Positions 8,896 through 17,347 of a stretch of 64,000 nt of DNA are shown one piece after another. The notes under the pieces are model-generated. The model worked only from the letters and a program-made list of their open reading frames with translations. It was not told the DNA's origin and did not search any database. Each line of letters opens with the position of its first letter. The stretch's first letter is position 1. The stretch is taken from contig NZ_AMDP01000068.1 of NCBI RefSeq assembly GCF_028128615.1, positions 16,473-80,472 of the forward strand. Reading direction: 5' to 3'. A program made the position numbers and the translations under genes. Source of the stretch: Enterococcus sp. 5H (lineage in GTDB: Bacteria; Bacillota; Bacilli; Lactobacillales; Enterococcaceae).

Positions 8896-8905
8896 CGGTT
8901 TTTGT

Positions 8906-9652
8906 ATGGATAGATTATTGGATAAAGTATTTTTAATTGCCGACAGCAACAACAATATTAGTAAAACTACTGCCAAGTTAGCCGCTAAAGAAGGCGCTAT
9001 TATTGTTTTTACAGGAAAAAATATAAATAAACTCGTGCCCGTCATTTCACAAATCAAAAAAAATGGCGGACGCTGTTCAGCTTTTCAACATGAAATTGAT
9101 TCTTTAAAAAGTTGGCAACAAGTCACTAAAAAAATTACTGAAAAATATGGAAAAATTGATGTACTCGTGAACGCTGCTGGAATATCTTCTCCTAAAATGC
9201 TTTTAGATTTATCGTTAGAAGATCGAGCAAAAATTCAAGCTGTAGAAATAAACAGTTTTATCTATGGTTTGGAAACAACTCTTCCAATTATGAAACAAAA
9301 TGGCGGTGGTTCAATTATTAATATCTCATCTATAGAGGGGTTAATAAATTTAGGAAGTAATACTCCTTATGAAATAGCAAAAGAAACATTACATTCAATT
9401 TTATCAGAAGCCACACTGAAATATAGCGAAGACCACATCCGAATAAATTCTATTTGCCCTGGAACGATTCATACGCCGATAATTGAAACTAGTTTCCCGA
9501 AAATTAACCTTCAATACAAGCAAAACGTCTATTTCCCTTATTTAGGCAAACCAGAAGATATCGCAAATGGCATCATTTACCTAGCTAGTGATGAATCAAG
9601 TTTTGTGACAGGTGCTAAATTAGTTATCAATGGTGACAGAATTACTATGTAA
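8906..9652 (+). CDS. Short-chain dehydrogenase/reductase, atypical cofactor motif
   Basis: A 248-residue Rossmann-fold oxidoreductase of the classical SDR type. It has the NAAG-type segment VNAAGIS, the catalytic Ser in NISSIEG and the YxxxK pair in PYEIAKE. A C-terminal SFVTGAKLVINGD matches the usual SDR ending (VTG...DGG). The N-terminal TGxxxGxG loop is replaced by ADSNNNISK, lacking the glycines that bind the dinucleotide phosphate, so cofactor binding may be altered or lost. The ATG at 8906 has no clear Shine-Dalgarno site; a strong one sits in front of the 5-codon minicistron just upstream. The substrate is unknown. Confidence 0.78.
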   Translation: MDRLLDKVFLIADSNNNISKTTAKLAAKEGAIIVFTGKNINKLVPVISQIKKNGGRCSAFQHEIDSLKSWQQVTKKITEKYGKIDVLVNAAGISSPKMLLDLSLEDRAKIQAVEINSFIYGLETTLPIMKQNGGGSIINISSIEGLINLGSNTPYEIAKETLHSILSEATLKYSEDHIRINSICPGTIHTPIIETSFPKINLQYKQNVYFPYLGKPEDIANGIIYLASDESSFVTGAKLVINGDRITM

Positions 9653-9666
9653 AACGCTGGATCGCA

Positions 9667-9715
9667 AAAAAAACGGAGCAAAACAGATAACTGTTTTTAT
9701 CCCGTTTTTTATTTC
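9667..9715. terminator. Bidirectional terminator
   Basis: A stem of AAAACGG and AAAACAG arms paired with CTGTTTT and CCGTTTT around ATAA, with A- and T-runs on the two sides. It separates the SDR gene from the convergent gene ending at 9718. Confidence 0.75.
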
Positions 9716-9717
9716 TT

Positions 9718-11049
9718 TCAATCACTTATATCAATTGTTTGGTTCATCGATTCCAAATAACTATAATCTAAAAATACTACGCGTAAATGATTTTTTGCTT
9801 TTTTTAAATCAAAGCGCGTAGACAGTTCTTTTTGCTTCAAGTTACTAATATTTACGTCAATCAATTTATCCCACAAAGCTTCTAAAGGAATTTCTTTAAT
9901 CGCTTCTTTTGGTAAATAAAAACGTAAAACGGAAACAAAATCGTCATACTTTTGATCTAACACATTGATTTCCAGAAACTGGCGAATATAAAATTCATAG
10001 GCTGAAAGGCCGCCATCAATCGTCATCTCCGGATTTAAAACTCGATAGTTCATCATTTTTCGACTTTTTTCATCAATCCAAGGAAAATAGGCTTGTGCAT
10101 TTAAAATTCCTTTCGTACGATTTTCATTATATTTTTGATGCAGATAATCATAACTTCTCGTCACAAAATAAGTCGCATCCTTTTTTTCGACTGGCTGAAA
10201 GTAATCGTTTTGATACTGTACAGTTTGAATCATTTCATCTGTAAAAGCATACTCCATATACGGTGGTCGTAAGACGCCTGTTCCGTTTGACCACGCTAAC
10301 TGATCAAATCCCATCTGATCTCTAAACAACCGCTGATATTTCAAATTCACAGGTAGATTCCAATTAAACGGGTCCTTAAATAAGGTCACCTTAATTAATT
10401 GATTCTCCAGCTCATCCACTTCATGAACCTGCTGAACTTCCAAAAAGATAGATTTCGGAATTAGTTGAAAATATACACTTGAATAATACATTTTCCAGCA
10501 CGAAGTTAAACACAAACCTTTAAAATACACATCATAACCAGCAAGTTGATTACAATCCACAATAACTTCTTTTTTACTATTGTATCGCTTAGGCAATGCA
10601 CGTATCTCAGCATCACTCTCAAAAGTACGTTTAGCGACATTTTCGACATTATTGTATAACTGCTCATCCAATGCACGAATATAAGCATAAACACCATTTT
10701 TTATCATTTTTGTATCATAATAATTTTCGATCATTTGTTGATAGGTCAAAAATACATTCCCGTCTAAAATTATACGCTCGTGTAAAGCTAGTTTAGATAT
10801 ATGCAGTTGAAATTCTCCGCCTTGGCTGTTCACTTTAAACCAAAGATCATCCGCATCCGTTAACTGCTGAATGCGATTTTTAAGTGCTAATAGATCAAAT
10901 TCCTGAAATTCTGCATCATCAAAACGATAACTTTCAGGTGTTGTTAAAATACGCAAAAAACTTAACCAATCAGAAACATCTTGCTTAAGTTCTTCTAAAG
11001 AAGAATTAGCTTGCTGCGCCACCATATAGATTTTTCCAGTTTTTTTCAT
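9718..11049 (-). CDS. Unrecognised 443-residue protein
   Basis: I do not recognise this family. The protein is soluble-looking, has no signal peptide or membrane segment, and is rich in aromatic residues (many Tyr and Phe) and acidic loops. The N-terminus after the chosen start is MKKTGKIYMVAQQANSSLEE. The ATG at 11049 was chosen because GAGGTGGG lies a few bases upstream; an in-frame start 54 bases earlier has no such site. It stands alone between two terminators, so it is probably monocistronic. The base composition resembles its neighbours, giving no sign of recent transfer. Confidence 0.7.
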   Translation of the reverse strand: MKKTGKIYMVAQQANSSLEELKQDVSDWLSFLRILTTPESYRFDDAEFQEFDLLALKNRIQQLTDADDLWFKVNSQGGEFQLHISKLALHERIILDGNVFLTYQQMIENYYDTKMIKNGVYAYIRALDEQLYNNVENVAKRTFESDAEIRALPKRYNSKKEVIVDCNQLAGYDVYFKGLCLTSCWKMYYSSVYFQLIPKSIFLEVQQVHEVDELENQLIKVTLFKDPFNWNLPVNLKYQRLFRDQMGFDQLAWSNGTGVLRPPYMEYAFTDEMIQTVQYQNDYFQPVEKKDATYFVTRSYDYLHQKYNENRTKGILNAQAYFPWIDEKSRKMMNYRVLNPEMTIDGGLSAYEFYIRQFLEINVLDQKYDDFVSVLRFYLPKEAIKEIPLEALWDKLIDVNISNLKQKELSTRFDLKKAKNHLRVVFLDYSYLESMNQTIDISD

Positions 11050-11158
11050 TTGACCCACCTCATCTCTTAAGTTAAGTATAACGAAAAAAAAGCTAGACTT
11101 CATCTATTTTACACTAAGGAAATAAGTAGCTGGCTAGATAGCACCTTTTCTTTCCAAT

Positions 11159-11217
11159 TAAAAAGCCACTCTATCTCTTTTAATTATACTAACTTAAAAG
11201 AAATAAAGCGGCTTTTT
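11159..11217 (-). terminator. Terminator downstream of the first MFS gene
   Basis: AAAAAGCC and an AT-rich second block (CTCTTTTAA / TTAAAAGAAATAAAG) pair with GGCTTTTT. It lies just past the MFS stop codon and has T-rich ends. Confidence 0.65.
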
Positions 11218-11224
11218 ATTTTAT

Positions 11225-12469
11225 TTACTTTGAATCCAAATCTTTCTTCAGGAAAACCTGATTAATCAAATAAAAAAGCAACGTCCCAATACCAATAATG
11301 CCAATAGCTAGATAAAAGGCGTATAATTTTGAACCAGTCAAATCAGAAATTTTCCCAGTTAATGAAGGTACAATAACCGAAGCTGACATTCCAAAAAAGT
11401 TGAATACACCGTACATCGTCGCAACGCTGCCTTTTGGCGCAGATTCTCCCAACCAAGAAATAATAATCGGCTCTACTGCTAACTTACCAAAAAATCCATA
11501 AGCCATAATACCAATGACCAAGATGGTTTGATTCGTTGTAGTAACAGTCAAAAATAACACCGCTGCAGCCAATAATTCTAATAAAATAATTAATTGAATT
11601 TTTTTCTTCGGTATTTCATCAGCCAAGCGGCTAAAAATTAATGCGCCTGGAATCGCTGTAAAAAAAACCAACGATGAAGCTAAGCCAACTGAAGTTCCTG
11701 AAAATCCTTTTTCAGTTTCCAAAAAGTTAGGCAGCCAAGTATCAATCAAATAATACGTATAGAGTGTAGAAAAATATAAGATATAGGCCGAGACCATCCG
11801 AGGTTTAAACAATGCTTTTAAAGAAAGTTTTGGCTTTGCTTCTTCTTTTGTATGAATAATTTTTGTTTGCTGTGGTTGATCTGCTCGAATATAACGCGAA
11901 AACATTAAAATAGATAACAAAATTAATCCAACAGTCACAAAAATCAACACTTGCCAAGGTAATCTACCCGTTCCAACCAGAAAGCTAGATGAAATTAACC
12001 CAAGACCGCTTCCTATTGCTGTTCCACTATTAACAATCGCTGTTGATAAACTCCGCTTTGAAACAGGTACATGTTCTGCTGTTAAAGAGTAAGCAACACC
12101 ATAATAAGTCCCGCAACCTAATCCAGCCAAAATACTTCCGATGAAAACCACATTCATACTTTGTGCTAAACCAACAATCAATGCACCAACACCAAATAAT
12201 AGAAATCCCGGAATCAAAATTCGTTTTTTGCCAATTTTATCGACAAGCAATCCTGACGGGATCTGCATACATACATAACCTAAAAAGTAGAAGCTTGAAA
12301 TATTACCTAGTTGAGCATCGCTTGCACCACCAAAATAATCGCTAATGATCGGATAAATCGGTGTTAAAACTGTTCGGTAGATCCAAATAACAATCCAGCC
12401 AATCGTTAAGATATAGATTATCTGTTTCCAATACGGAGCTCGTTTATTTTTCCCTTTTATTTCTTCCAT
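11225..12469 (-). CDS. MFS transporter, paralogue 1 in the allantoin cluster
   Basis: A 414-residue major facilitator with about 12 predicted helices. The loop 2-3 motif GLLVDKIGKKR and the start WKQIIYILTIGWIVIWIYR are clear, and FSRLADEIPKKK is the matching loop 8-9 motif. It is plainly related to the carrier at 15853-17130, sharing ISSFYFFGYV/MQIP and EPIIISWLGE segments. It lies downstream of allB on the same strand, separated from it by a terminator (12640-12685), so it probably has its own promoter. The role is inferred from location: uptake of a ureide, or export of an end product such as oxamate. The substrate cannot be read from sequence. Confidence 0.82.
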   Translation of the reverse strand: MEEIKGKNKRAPYWKQIIYILTIGWIVIWIYRTVLTPIYPIISDYFGGASDAQLGNISSFYFLGYVCMQIPSGLLVDKIGKKRILIPGFLLFGVGALIVGLAQSMNVVFIGSILAGLGCGTYYGVAYSLTAEHVPVSKRSLSTAIVNSGTAIGSGLGLISSSFLVGTGRLPWQVLIFVTVGLILLSILMFSRYIRADQPQQTKIIHTKEEAKPKLSLKALFKPRMVSAYILYFSTLYTYYLIDTWLPNFLETEKGFSGTSVGLASSLVFFTAIPGALIFSRLADEIPKKKIQLIILLELLAAAVLFLTVTTTNQTILVIGIMAYGFFGKLAVEPIIISWLGESAPKGSVATMYGVFNFFGMSASVIVPSLTGKISDLTGSKLYAFYLAIGIIGIGTLLFYLINQVFLKKDLDSK

Positions 12470-12639
12470 CGTCCAATATTCTCCTTCTTCTTGGTTCGAT
12501 CACATTCCAAAGTTCACATGCGTATAAATTCACAAACATAACAACTTCTTAATCGAATGCATCGAATGATATAGTGCCCTAACCTACTATTTTTTCCAAA
12601 AATCAGATGAGAATTCCTACAAGTATTCCTTTGAAAATT

Positions 12640-12685
12640 AGAGCAATCAGATGAAAAGTAGTCTATCCTTATGTCTGATTGCTCT
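12640..12685 (-). terminator. Terminator after allB
   Basis: A 12-bp perfect stem, AGAGCAATCAGA paired with TCTGATTGCTCT, with a 22-base loop. It lies 21 bases beyond the allB stop. Confidence 0.75.
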
Positions 12686-12705
12686 ATCTTCGTTTATTAC
12701 TCTAG

Positions 12706-14073
12706 CTATTTTTTAATAAACGATCCAACAAATTCTTCAGATACACCGTCAGCTTTATTGTAAATCGTATGACCTCTTAAAATAGTTTGCATCACTTGAG
12801 CACCAATTTCGCGACCGATATACGGACTTATTTTATTGCGGTATTCCAAATCTTCAGCTTTTAATGTATAAGGAGCATTTGGTTTAATTAAGACAAAATC
12901 TGCATCTTTGCCCACACTGATTCGCCCTTTTTGATTTAAATCATAACGATCTGCCGGATTGCTTGCAATAATATCTGCAAATTGTTTTAATGACATCCCT
13001 CTTTTTTGGACACCTTCATCATAAAGAACATCGACGTTGTTTTGAACACCAGAAATTCCACCCCAAGCTTCAAAAGCATTTTCTTTATCTTTTAAATCAG
13101 GTGTACATGGTGAATGATCAGATGTAACAAAATCAATTTCACCAGAAAGAACTTTTTCCCACATACCATTTTGATTTTCTTTATCACGGATTGGCGGAGA
13201 ACATTTAACCACCGGACCAATCGCATCTAATTCATCCGTATCGAAGTAAAGGTAATGAGTACACGTCTCACAAGTTACATCCACACCTTCTTCTCTTGCT
13301 TTAGTAACTTCTTCCACACCTTCCGGACAAGCGATATGACAAATGTGAATACGACAACCTGTCTCTTTTGCTAATAAAATAGCGCGGCGAATCGGTTCAA
13401 CTTCCGTAAATACAGGACGAGTTGCCACATAAGCTTTCAACGTTGTTTCACCGTTTTTATAAGCAATTTCACCTAATTTATCAGTGATCGCTGCATTTTC
13501 AGCATGAATTGCTAAAACTTTACCTGTTTTAGCAATTTGTTTCATTCCTTCATAAAGTGAATAATCATCAACATTCATAAAATCACCATCAATGCTGCGA
13601 TCGCCACACGTTGCCATGAAACATTTATAGGCAGCCACACCGCCGTCATTCAATTCTTGAATACCGCCTTTTAAGTTAAACGGTACTAAACCACCGAACG
13701 AGCCAACATCTGATTTTAATTTTTTTGCACCAGCATCGTATTTCACTTGCAGTGATTCACCATCAACGGTTGCCGGCACTTGGTTTAAAGGCATTTCCAT
13801 AAAAGATGTTACCCCGCCTTTAGCACAAGCAGCAGTTCCCGTAATATACCCTTCCCATTGGTCGCGATAACCGCCGCCGGGATCTGTAATATGCACGTGA
13901 GCATCAACCATTCCTGGACTAACAACTAGGCCATCTGCATCAATGACTTCTTTAGCATCACCAAGATCTGATCCAATCGCAGCAATCAATCCATCTTTCA
14001 CTGCCACATCCGTCTTAATCTCACCTGACTCTAGAATCACTAAACCGTTTTTAATTAATAAATCAAAGCTCAT
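12706..14073 (-). CDS. allB: Allantoinase
   Basis: A 455-residue cyclic amidohydrolase that opens the hydantoin ring of allantoin to give allantoate. Metal ligands are visible: His59 and His61 in VDAHVHITDPGG, the carboxylated Lys150 in AAYKCFM, His190 in LAIHAEN, His246 in IHICHIA and the Asp in VTSDHSPCT. Length and order match AllB rather than dihydropyrimidinase. It lies 82 bases downstream of the allantoin permease gene and is preceded by AGGAGGAAAG. It is the first enzyme of the pathway, and AllC (28969) takes its product. Confidence 0.94.
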   Translation of the reverse strand: MSFDLLIKNGLVILESGEIKTDVAVKDGLIAAIGSDLGDAKEVIDADGLVVSPGMVDAHVHITDPGGGYRDQWEGYITGTAACAKGGVTSFMEMPLNQVPATVDGESLQVKYDAGAKKLKSDVGSFGGLVPFNLKGGIQELNDGGVAAYKCFMATCGDRSIDGDFMNVDDYSLYEGMKQIAKTGKVLAIHAENAAITDKLGEIAYKNGETTLKAYVATRPVFTEVEPIRRAILLAKETGCRIHICHIACPEGVEEVTKAREEGVDVTCETCTHYLYFDTDELDAIGPVVKCSPPIRDKENQNGMWEKVLSGEIDFVTSDHSPCTPDLKDKENAFEAWGGISGVQNNVDVLYDEGVQKRGMSLKQFADIIASNPADRYDLNQKGRISVGKDADFVLIKPNAPYTLKAEDLEYRNKISPYIGREIGAQVMQTILRGHTIYNKADGVSEEFVGSFIKK

Positions 14074-14155
14074 TTACTTTCCTCCTAATTTTATAGCTCT
14101 ATGAATTAAACCTTCCCCCAAAAGTCTAACTCAACAGGCTAGTTAATTCTTAAAA

Positions 14156-15652
14156 TCAATCAACTTGTTTATTCTTATTAAGCTCACTATTTTCACTTTT
14201 AACCCAATATTTTCTTGACAACAAATATAGACAAAATGCCGACGCAAAACCAGCAAGCCATGAAACATCAGATATAATTTTCAATGCAGGAATAAAATTA
14301 CCACATAAACAAATTAATAAAGCTGAAATTGTAGCAATGTAAGCTGGCTTATTTAACCCTTTATATTCATTTTCCTGATTATCCGCTTTTTGATCCATGT
14401 AAAGTTGATCCAAATCAATCGTTTGCTTTTGAACAAAATAATAATGCGCAATCATTGTACCAGCAACAGGTCCTAATACCGCACCAATCGTGTTTAAAAA
14501 TAGATAAATACTATCTGCATTTTCCATTAATTTCCATGGCATAATCAGAAAACTAATCACACTTGCTAATAAAACACCTTTTTTGTAATTTAGTTTCTTC
14601 GGAAATAGAGCGCATAGTTGGTAAGCTGCTGGAATAATATTACCTGTGGCATTTGTTGAAACTGTTGTTAGTAAGAATACCAACATCGCCACTACAATTG
14701 CAAAAGTGTTATCCCAACGATTAACAATATTTAAAATATTCCACTCTTGAATCCCATAATGAATAGATCCACCAATTAAAATCACTACACTAGAAAAAGC
14801 AAAAATTCCATATCCCACTAAAAGACTTGCCGTTTGACCGATCGTTTGATCTCTGGTCGATTTAGCATTTTGGGTAAAATCAGATACGCTAGAACCGGGA
14901 GCTGCCCAAACAGCCAAAACAGAACTAATTATCATAAAGTATACAAGTATTGGAGAAACACTATGTGTCGCACCCGACACATCATAAGATAAAATCGGAC
15001 CAATACCGCCTGCTACTCTAATTGCCCAAATCGCCATGCCACCAAAAACAATATAAATTAGTGGACTTAATAGCGCAGTAAACTTATTAAGAATCTTTCC
15101 ACCACCTAAACCGATCAACATATTAACCAACCAAAAAATGGTGAAAGCAATTAGCCCTGGGATTGAAATACCAAAAATTTCTGTATTACCACCAAGTGAT
15201 AAAAAGTCCGGCCAAATTTTACCTATCAAAATTAATAACGCTAAAGATCCAGTAAAATTTTGTAATCCAAACCACGCAATTGCTGCAACACATCCCCGAA
15301 GAAATCCTGGTAATTTCGCCCCAACATCACCATAAGTGGAACGTAAATGAATCGCAAAAGGAATACCATACTTTGACCCTGCTCGACCATTAAAGGTCAT
15401 AAACACAGCTACTGCTAGTGCACTAATAACCAATGCTAGCATGATATTAATTGGAGAAAGTCCTAAGAAAAGAAATCCTCCTACCGCTGTATAATTGGGA
15501 ATGTTGTGTACCGATCCCATCCACAATGTAAAATAGTTGAATGTTCCCATCATTCTTTTAGACAGCGGTTTTGGAAGTAAGTCTTCATTATAACCACGCT
15601 GTCGATAACGCTGAAGTTCTTCTTCAGTGATTTGATAATCATGGTTGTTCAT
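14156..15652 (-). CDS. NCS1 allantoin permease
   Basis: A 498-residue membrane transporter of the nucleobase:cation symporter 1 family (PucI/YbbW-like), importing allantoin with a cation. It has about 12 hydrophobic segments. The N-terminal region carries LSKRMMGTFNYFTLWMGSVHN, a family hallmark, and the C-terminal part has AHYYFVQKQ. AGGAGGCG precedes the ATG. A cre-like palindrome (15666-15679) overlaps the upstream region, suggesting CcpA control. With allB 82 bases downstream it forms an uptake-plus-first-step unit. Confidence 0.87.
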   Translation of the reverse strand: MNNHDYQITEEELQRYRQRGYNEDLLPKPLSKRMMGTFNYFTLWMGSVHNIPNYTAVGGFLFLGLSPINIMLALVISALAVAVFMTFNGRAGSKYGIPFAIHLRSTYGDVGAKLPGFLRGCVAAIAWFGLQNFTGSLALLILIGKIWPDFLSLGGNTEIFGISIPGLIAFTIFWLVNMLIGLGGGKILNKFTALLSPLIYIVFGGMAIWAIRVAGGIGPILSYDVSGATHSVSPILVYFMIISSVLAVWAAPGSSVSDFTQNAKSTRDQTIGQTASLLVGYGIFAFSSVVILIGGSIHYGIQEWNILNIVNRWDNTFAIVVAMLVFLLTTVSTNATGNIIPAAYQLCALFPKKLNYKKGVLLASVISFLIMPWKLMENADSIYLFLNTIGAVLGPVAGTMIAHYYFVQKQTIDLDQLYMDQKADNQENEYKGLNKPAYIATISALLICLCGNFIPALKIISDVSWLAGFASAFCLYLLSRKYWVKSENSELNKNKQVD

Positions 15653-15665
15653 TTATTCGCCTCCT

Positions 15666-15679
15666 TATAAGCGCTTACA
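15666..15679. promoter_or_regulatory. cre-like site upstream of the allantoin permease
   Basis: On the minus strand TGTAAGCGCTTATA fits the CcpA consensus TGNAANCGNTNNCA except at one position. It sits immediately upstream of the permease ribosome site. Carbon catabolite repression is inferred. Confidence 0.5.
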
Positions 15680-15782
15680 AAAAATAAGTTTTAAAAAAAT
15701 TTTTCTCCTTTCACTTATGGTATGTTCGTAATTCTATTATTTATCTGTTTTTGCGAAATTATGACACATAACAGATAAAAAA

Positions 15783-15837
15783 ATGATGTATTTAGTCTCT
15801 ATCCACCTTATTGAGTTTCAGAAGCTAAATACATCAT
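15783..15837 (-). terminator. Terminator of the second MFS gene
   Basis: A 13-bp perfect stem, ATGATGTATTTAG paired with CTAAATACATCAT, 16 bases past the stop codon. Confidence 0.8.
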
Positions 15838-15852
15838 TATTTATTTTACAGC

Positions 15853-17130
15853 TTATGCTTTAGTTGCTGCTTTCTTTTTACTAATATTTGCTAATAAGAA
15901 TAATGTTGTTCCTACCACTAGAAGAATAACAGAAATGTAAAAGCCCATCTCTTTTGATCCAGTCGCATCTGAAATTGAACCTGTTAAAGTAGGAGCAATA
16001 ACTGATGACATCATTCCGAAAAAGTTAAATACGCCAAGTGTTGTACCAATACCGACTTTAGGTGCATTTTCACCAAGCCATGAAATAATAATTGGCTCTA
16101 CTGCTAATTTACCTAAGAATCCATATAAGATTAAACCAACTAATAATAATGTAGAATTAGTTGCTTGTACTGTAAGTAATAACATCGCTGCCGCTAAAAA
16201 TTCTAAAATAACAATAAATTGAACTTTTTTGTGCATAAATTTATCTGCCAAACGGCTGAAGAATAGTGCTCCTGGAATTGAAGCAAATGCTACCAGCGAA
16301 GCTGAAAAACCAATCGCAGCTCCTTCAAATCCTCTTTCCGTACCTAAAAAGTTAGGTAACCATGTTACTGTCATATAATAAGCATAACAAGTGGCAAAGT
16401 ATAAGATATAAGCAAATAACATTTTAGGTGAGAATAATTTCTTCACTGAAACATGTTCTTTTACAACTGGTGTATCTTCTGTTTTTGCAGCTGCTGCTTC
16501 CGCTGCTTCAGATTGTGCTAAAAATTCTGCATCTTCTTTATTATTACGAATAATTGCTGTAAATGCTACTAACATACAAATAATTAAAACGACAGAGATA
16601 TACATCATTGTTTGCCAAGGTAAATTCAGTTGAACAACTAAATAACTTGATAAAATTAATCCTAAACCAGAACCAACAGCTGAACCACTATTTACAATCG
16701 CTGTTGAGAAACTTCTTTTGTCTTGTGGAATATTTTGCGATGTTAATGAATACGCTGATCCATAGAAAGAACCACAACCTAATCCTGCTAAAAGACTACC
16801 AAAATAAATCATTGAGATACTTGAAGCTTGAGAAATTAACAACGCTGCAATCCCAAATAAAATAAATCCTGGAATTAAAACTTTTTTCTTTCCAATTTTA
16901 TCAACTAAAAATCCTGCCGGAATCTGCATTGCCACATATCCAAAAAAGTAAAAACTTGAAATTGAACCTAATGCAGTATCTGATATATTTCCGCCAAGTG
17001 ACTCATTAATTTGCGGATAAGCAGGTGCTAATGCTGAACGATACACCCAGATCGTTACCCAACCTGAACATAACAAAATAATAATCTTTTTCCAATAATC
17101 CATTCCTGAACCCTTACTTTTTACATCCAT
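15853..17130 (-). CDS. MFS transporter, paralogue 2 in the allantoin cluster
   Basis: A 425-residue major facilitator with 12 predicted helices, closely related to the carrier at 11225-12469. Motifs are GFLVDKIGKKK (loop 2-3) and FSRLADKFMHKK (loop 8-9). A Glu/Ala-rich central loop (about residues 195-225, SEAAEAAAAKTED) joins the two halves and is longer than in paralogue 1. The ATG at 17130 follows GGAGGAAAAGAC; an upstream in-frame start is not supported. The promoter region holds a perfect cre match and three TTTGTGC-type motifs. The substrate may be a ureide, glyoxylate-derived acid or oxamate; this is inference from context only. Confidence 0.82.
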   Translation of the reverse strand: MDVKSKGSGMDYWKKIIILLCSGWVTIWVYRSALAPAYPQINESLGGNISDTALGSISSFYFFGYVAMQIPAGFLVDKIGKKKVLIPGFILFGIAALLISQASSISMIYFGSLLAGLGCGSFYGSAYSLTSQNIPQDKRSFSTAIVNSGSAVGSGLGLILSSYLVVQLNLPWQTMMYISVVLIICMLVAFTAIIRNNKEDAEFLAQSEAAEAAAAKTEDTPVVKEHVSVKKLFSPKMLFAYILYFATCYAYYMTVTWLPNFLGTERGFEGAAIGFSASLVAFASIPGALFFSRLADKFMHKKVQFIVILEFLAAAMLLLTVQATNSTLLLVGLILYGFLGKLAVEPIIISWLGENAPKVGIGTTLGVFNFFGMMSSVIAPTLTGSISDATGSKEMGFYISVILLVVGTTLFLLANISKKKAATKA

Positions 17131-17181
17131 GTCTTTTCCTCCAACTGTTACTCGTCCAACTATTTGAACATTAACAAAAAG

Positions 17182-17300
17182 TTTGTGCACTTTTACAGTT
17201 CAAATAATTCTTCCAGTAACTTCTTATTCGCTTTAATTGTAAGCGGTAGCAAAGTCTCGTTCATCATTAATTTTCACAAACTTGTCAAAAAGTTTGTGCA
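17182..17300. promoter_or_regulatory. Two TTTGTGCA motifs upstream of MFS paralogue 2
   Basis: AGTTTGTGCA occurs at 17180-17189 and 17291-17300, both preceded by an A-run. A reversed, weaker copy (TACACAAA) lies at 17324-17331. The same core appears in the pucG-pucR gap (18652-18659) and before allC (30286-30293). It is proposed as the binding site of the cluster regulator. Confidence 0.45.
17238..17251 (+). promoter_or_regulatory. cre site, perfect consensus match
   Basis: TGTAAGCGGTAGCA fits TGNAANCGNTNNCA at every defined position. It lies about 110 bases upstream of the MFS start, so CcpA repression of this gene is likely. Confidence 0.6.
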
Positions 17301-17347
17301 AAACAAACAATCAGATGTTTTTTTACACAAACCATTTGAACGTGTCA

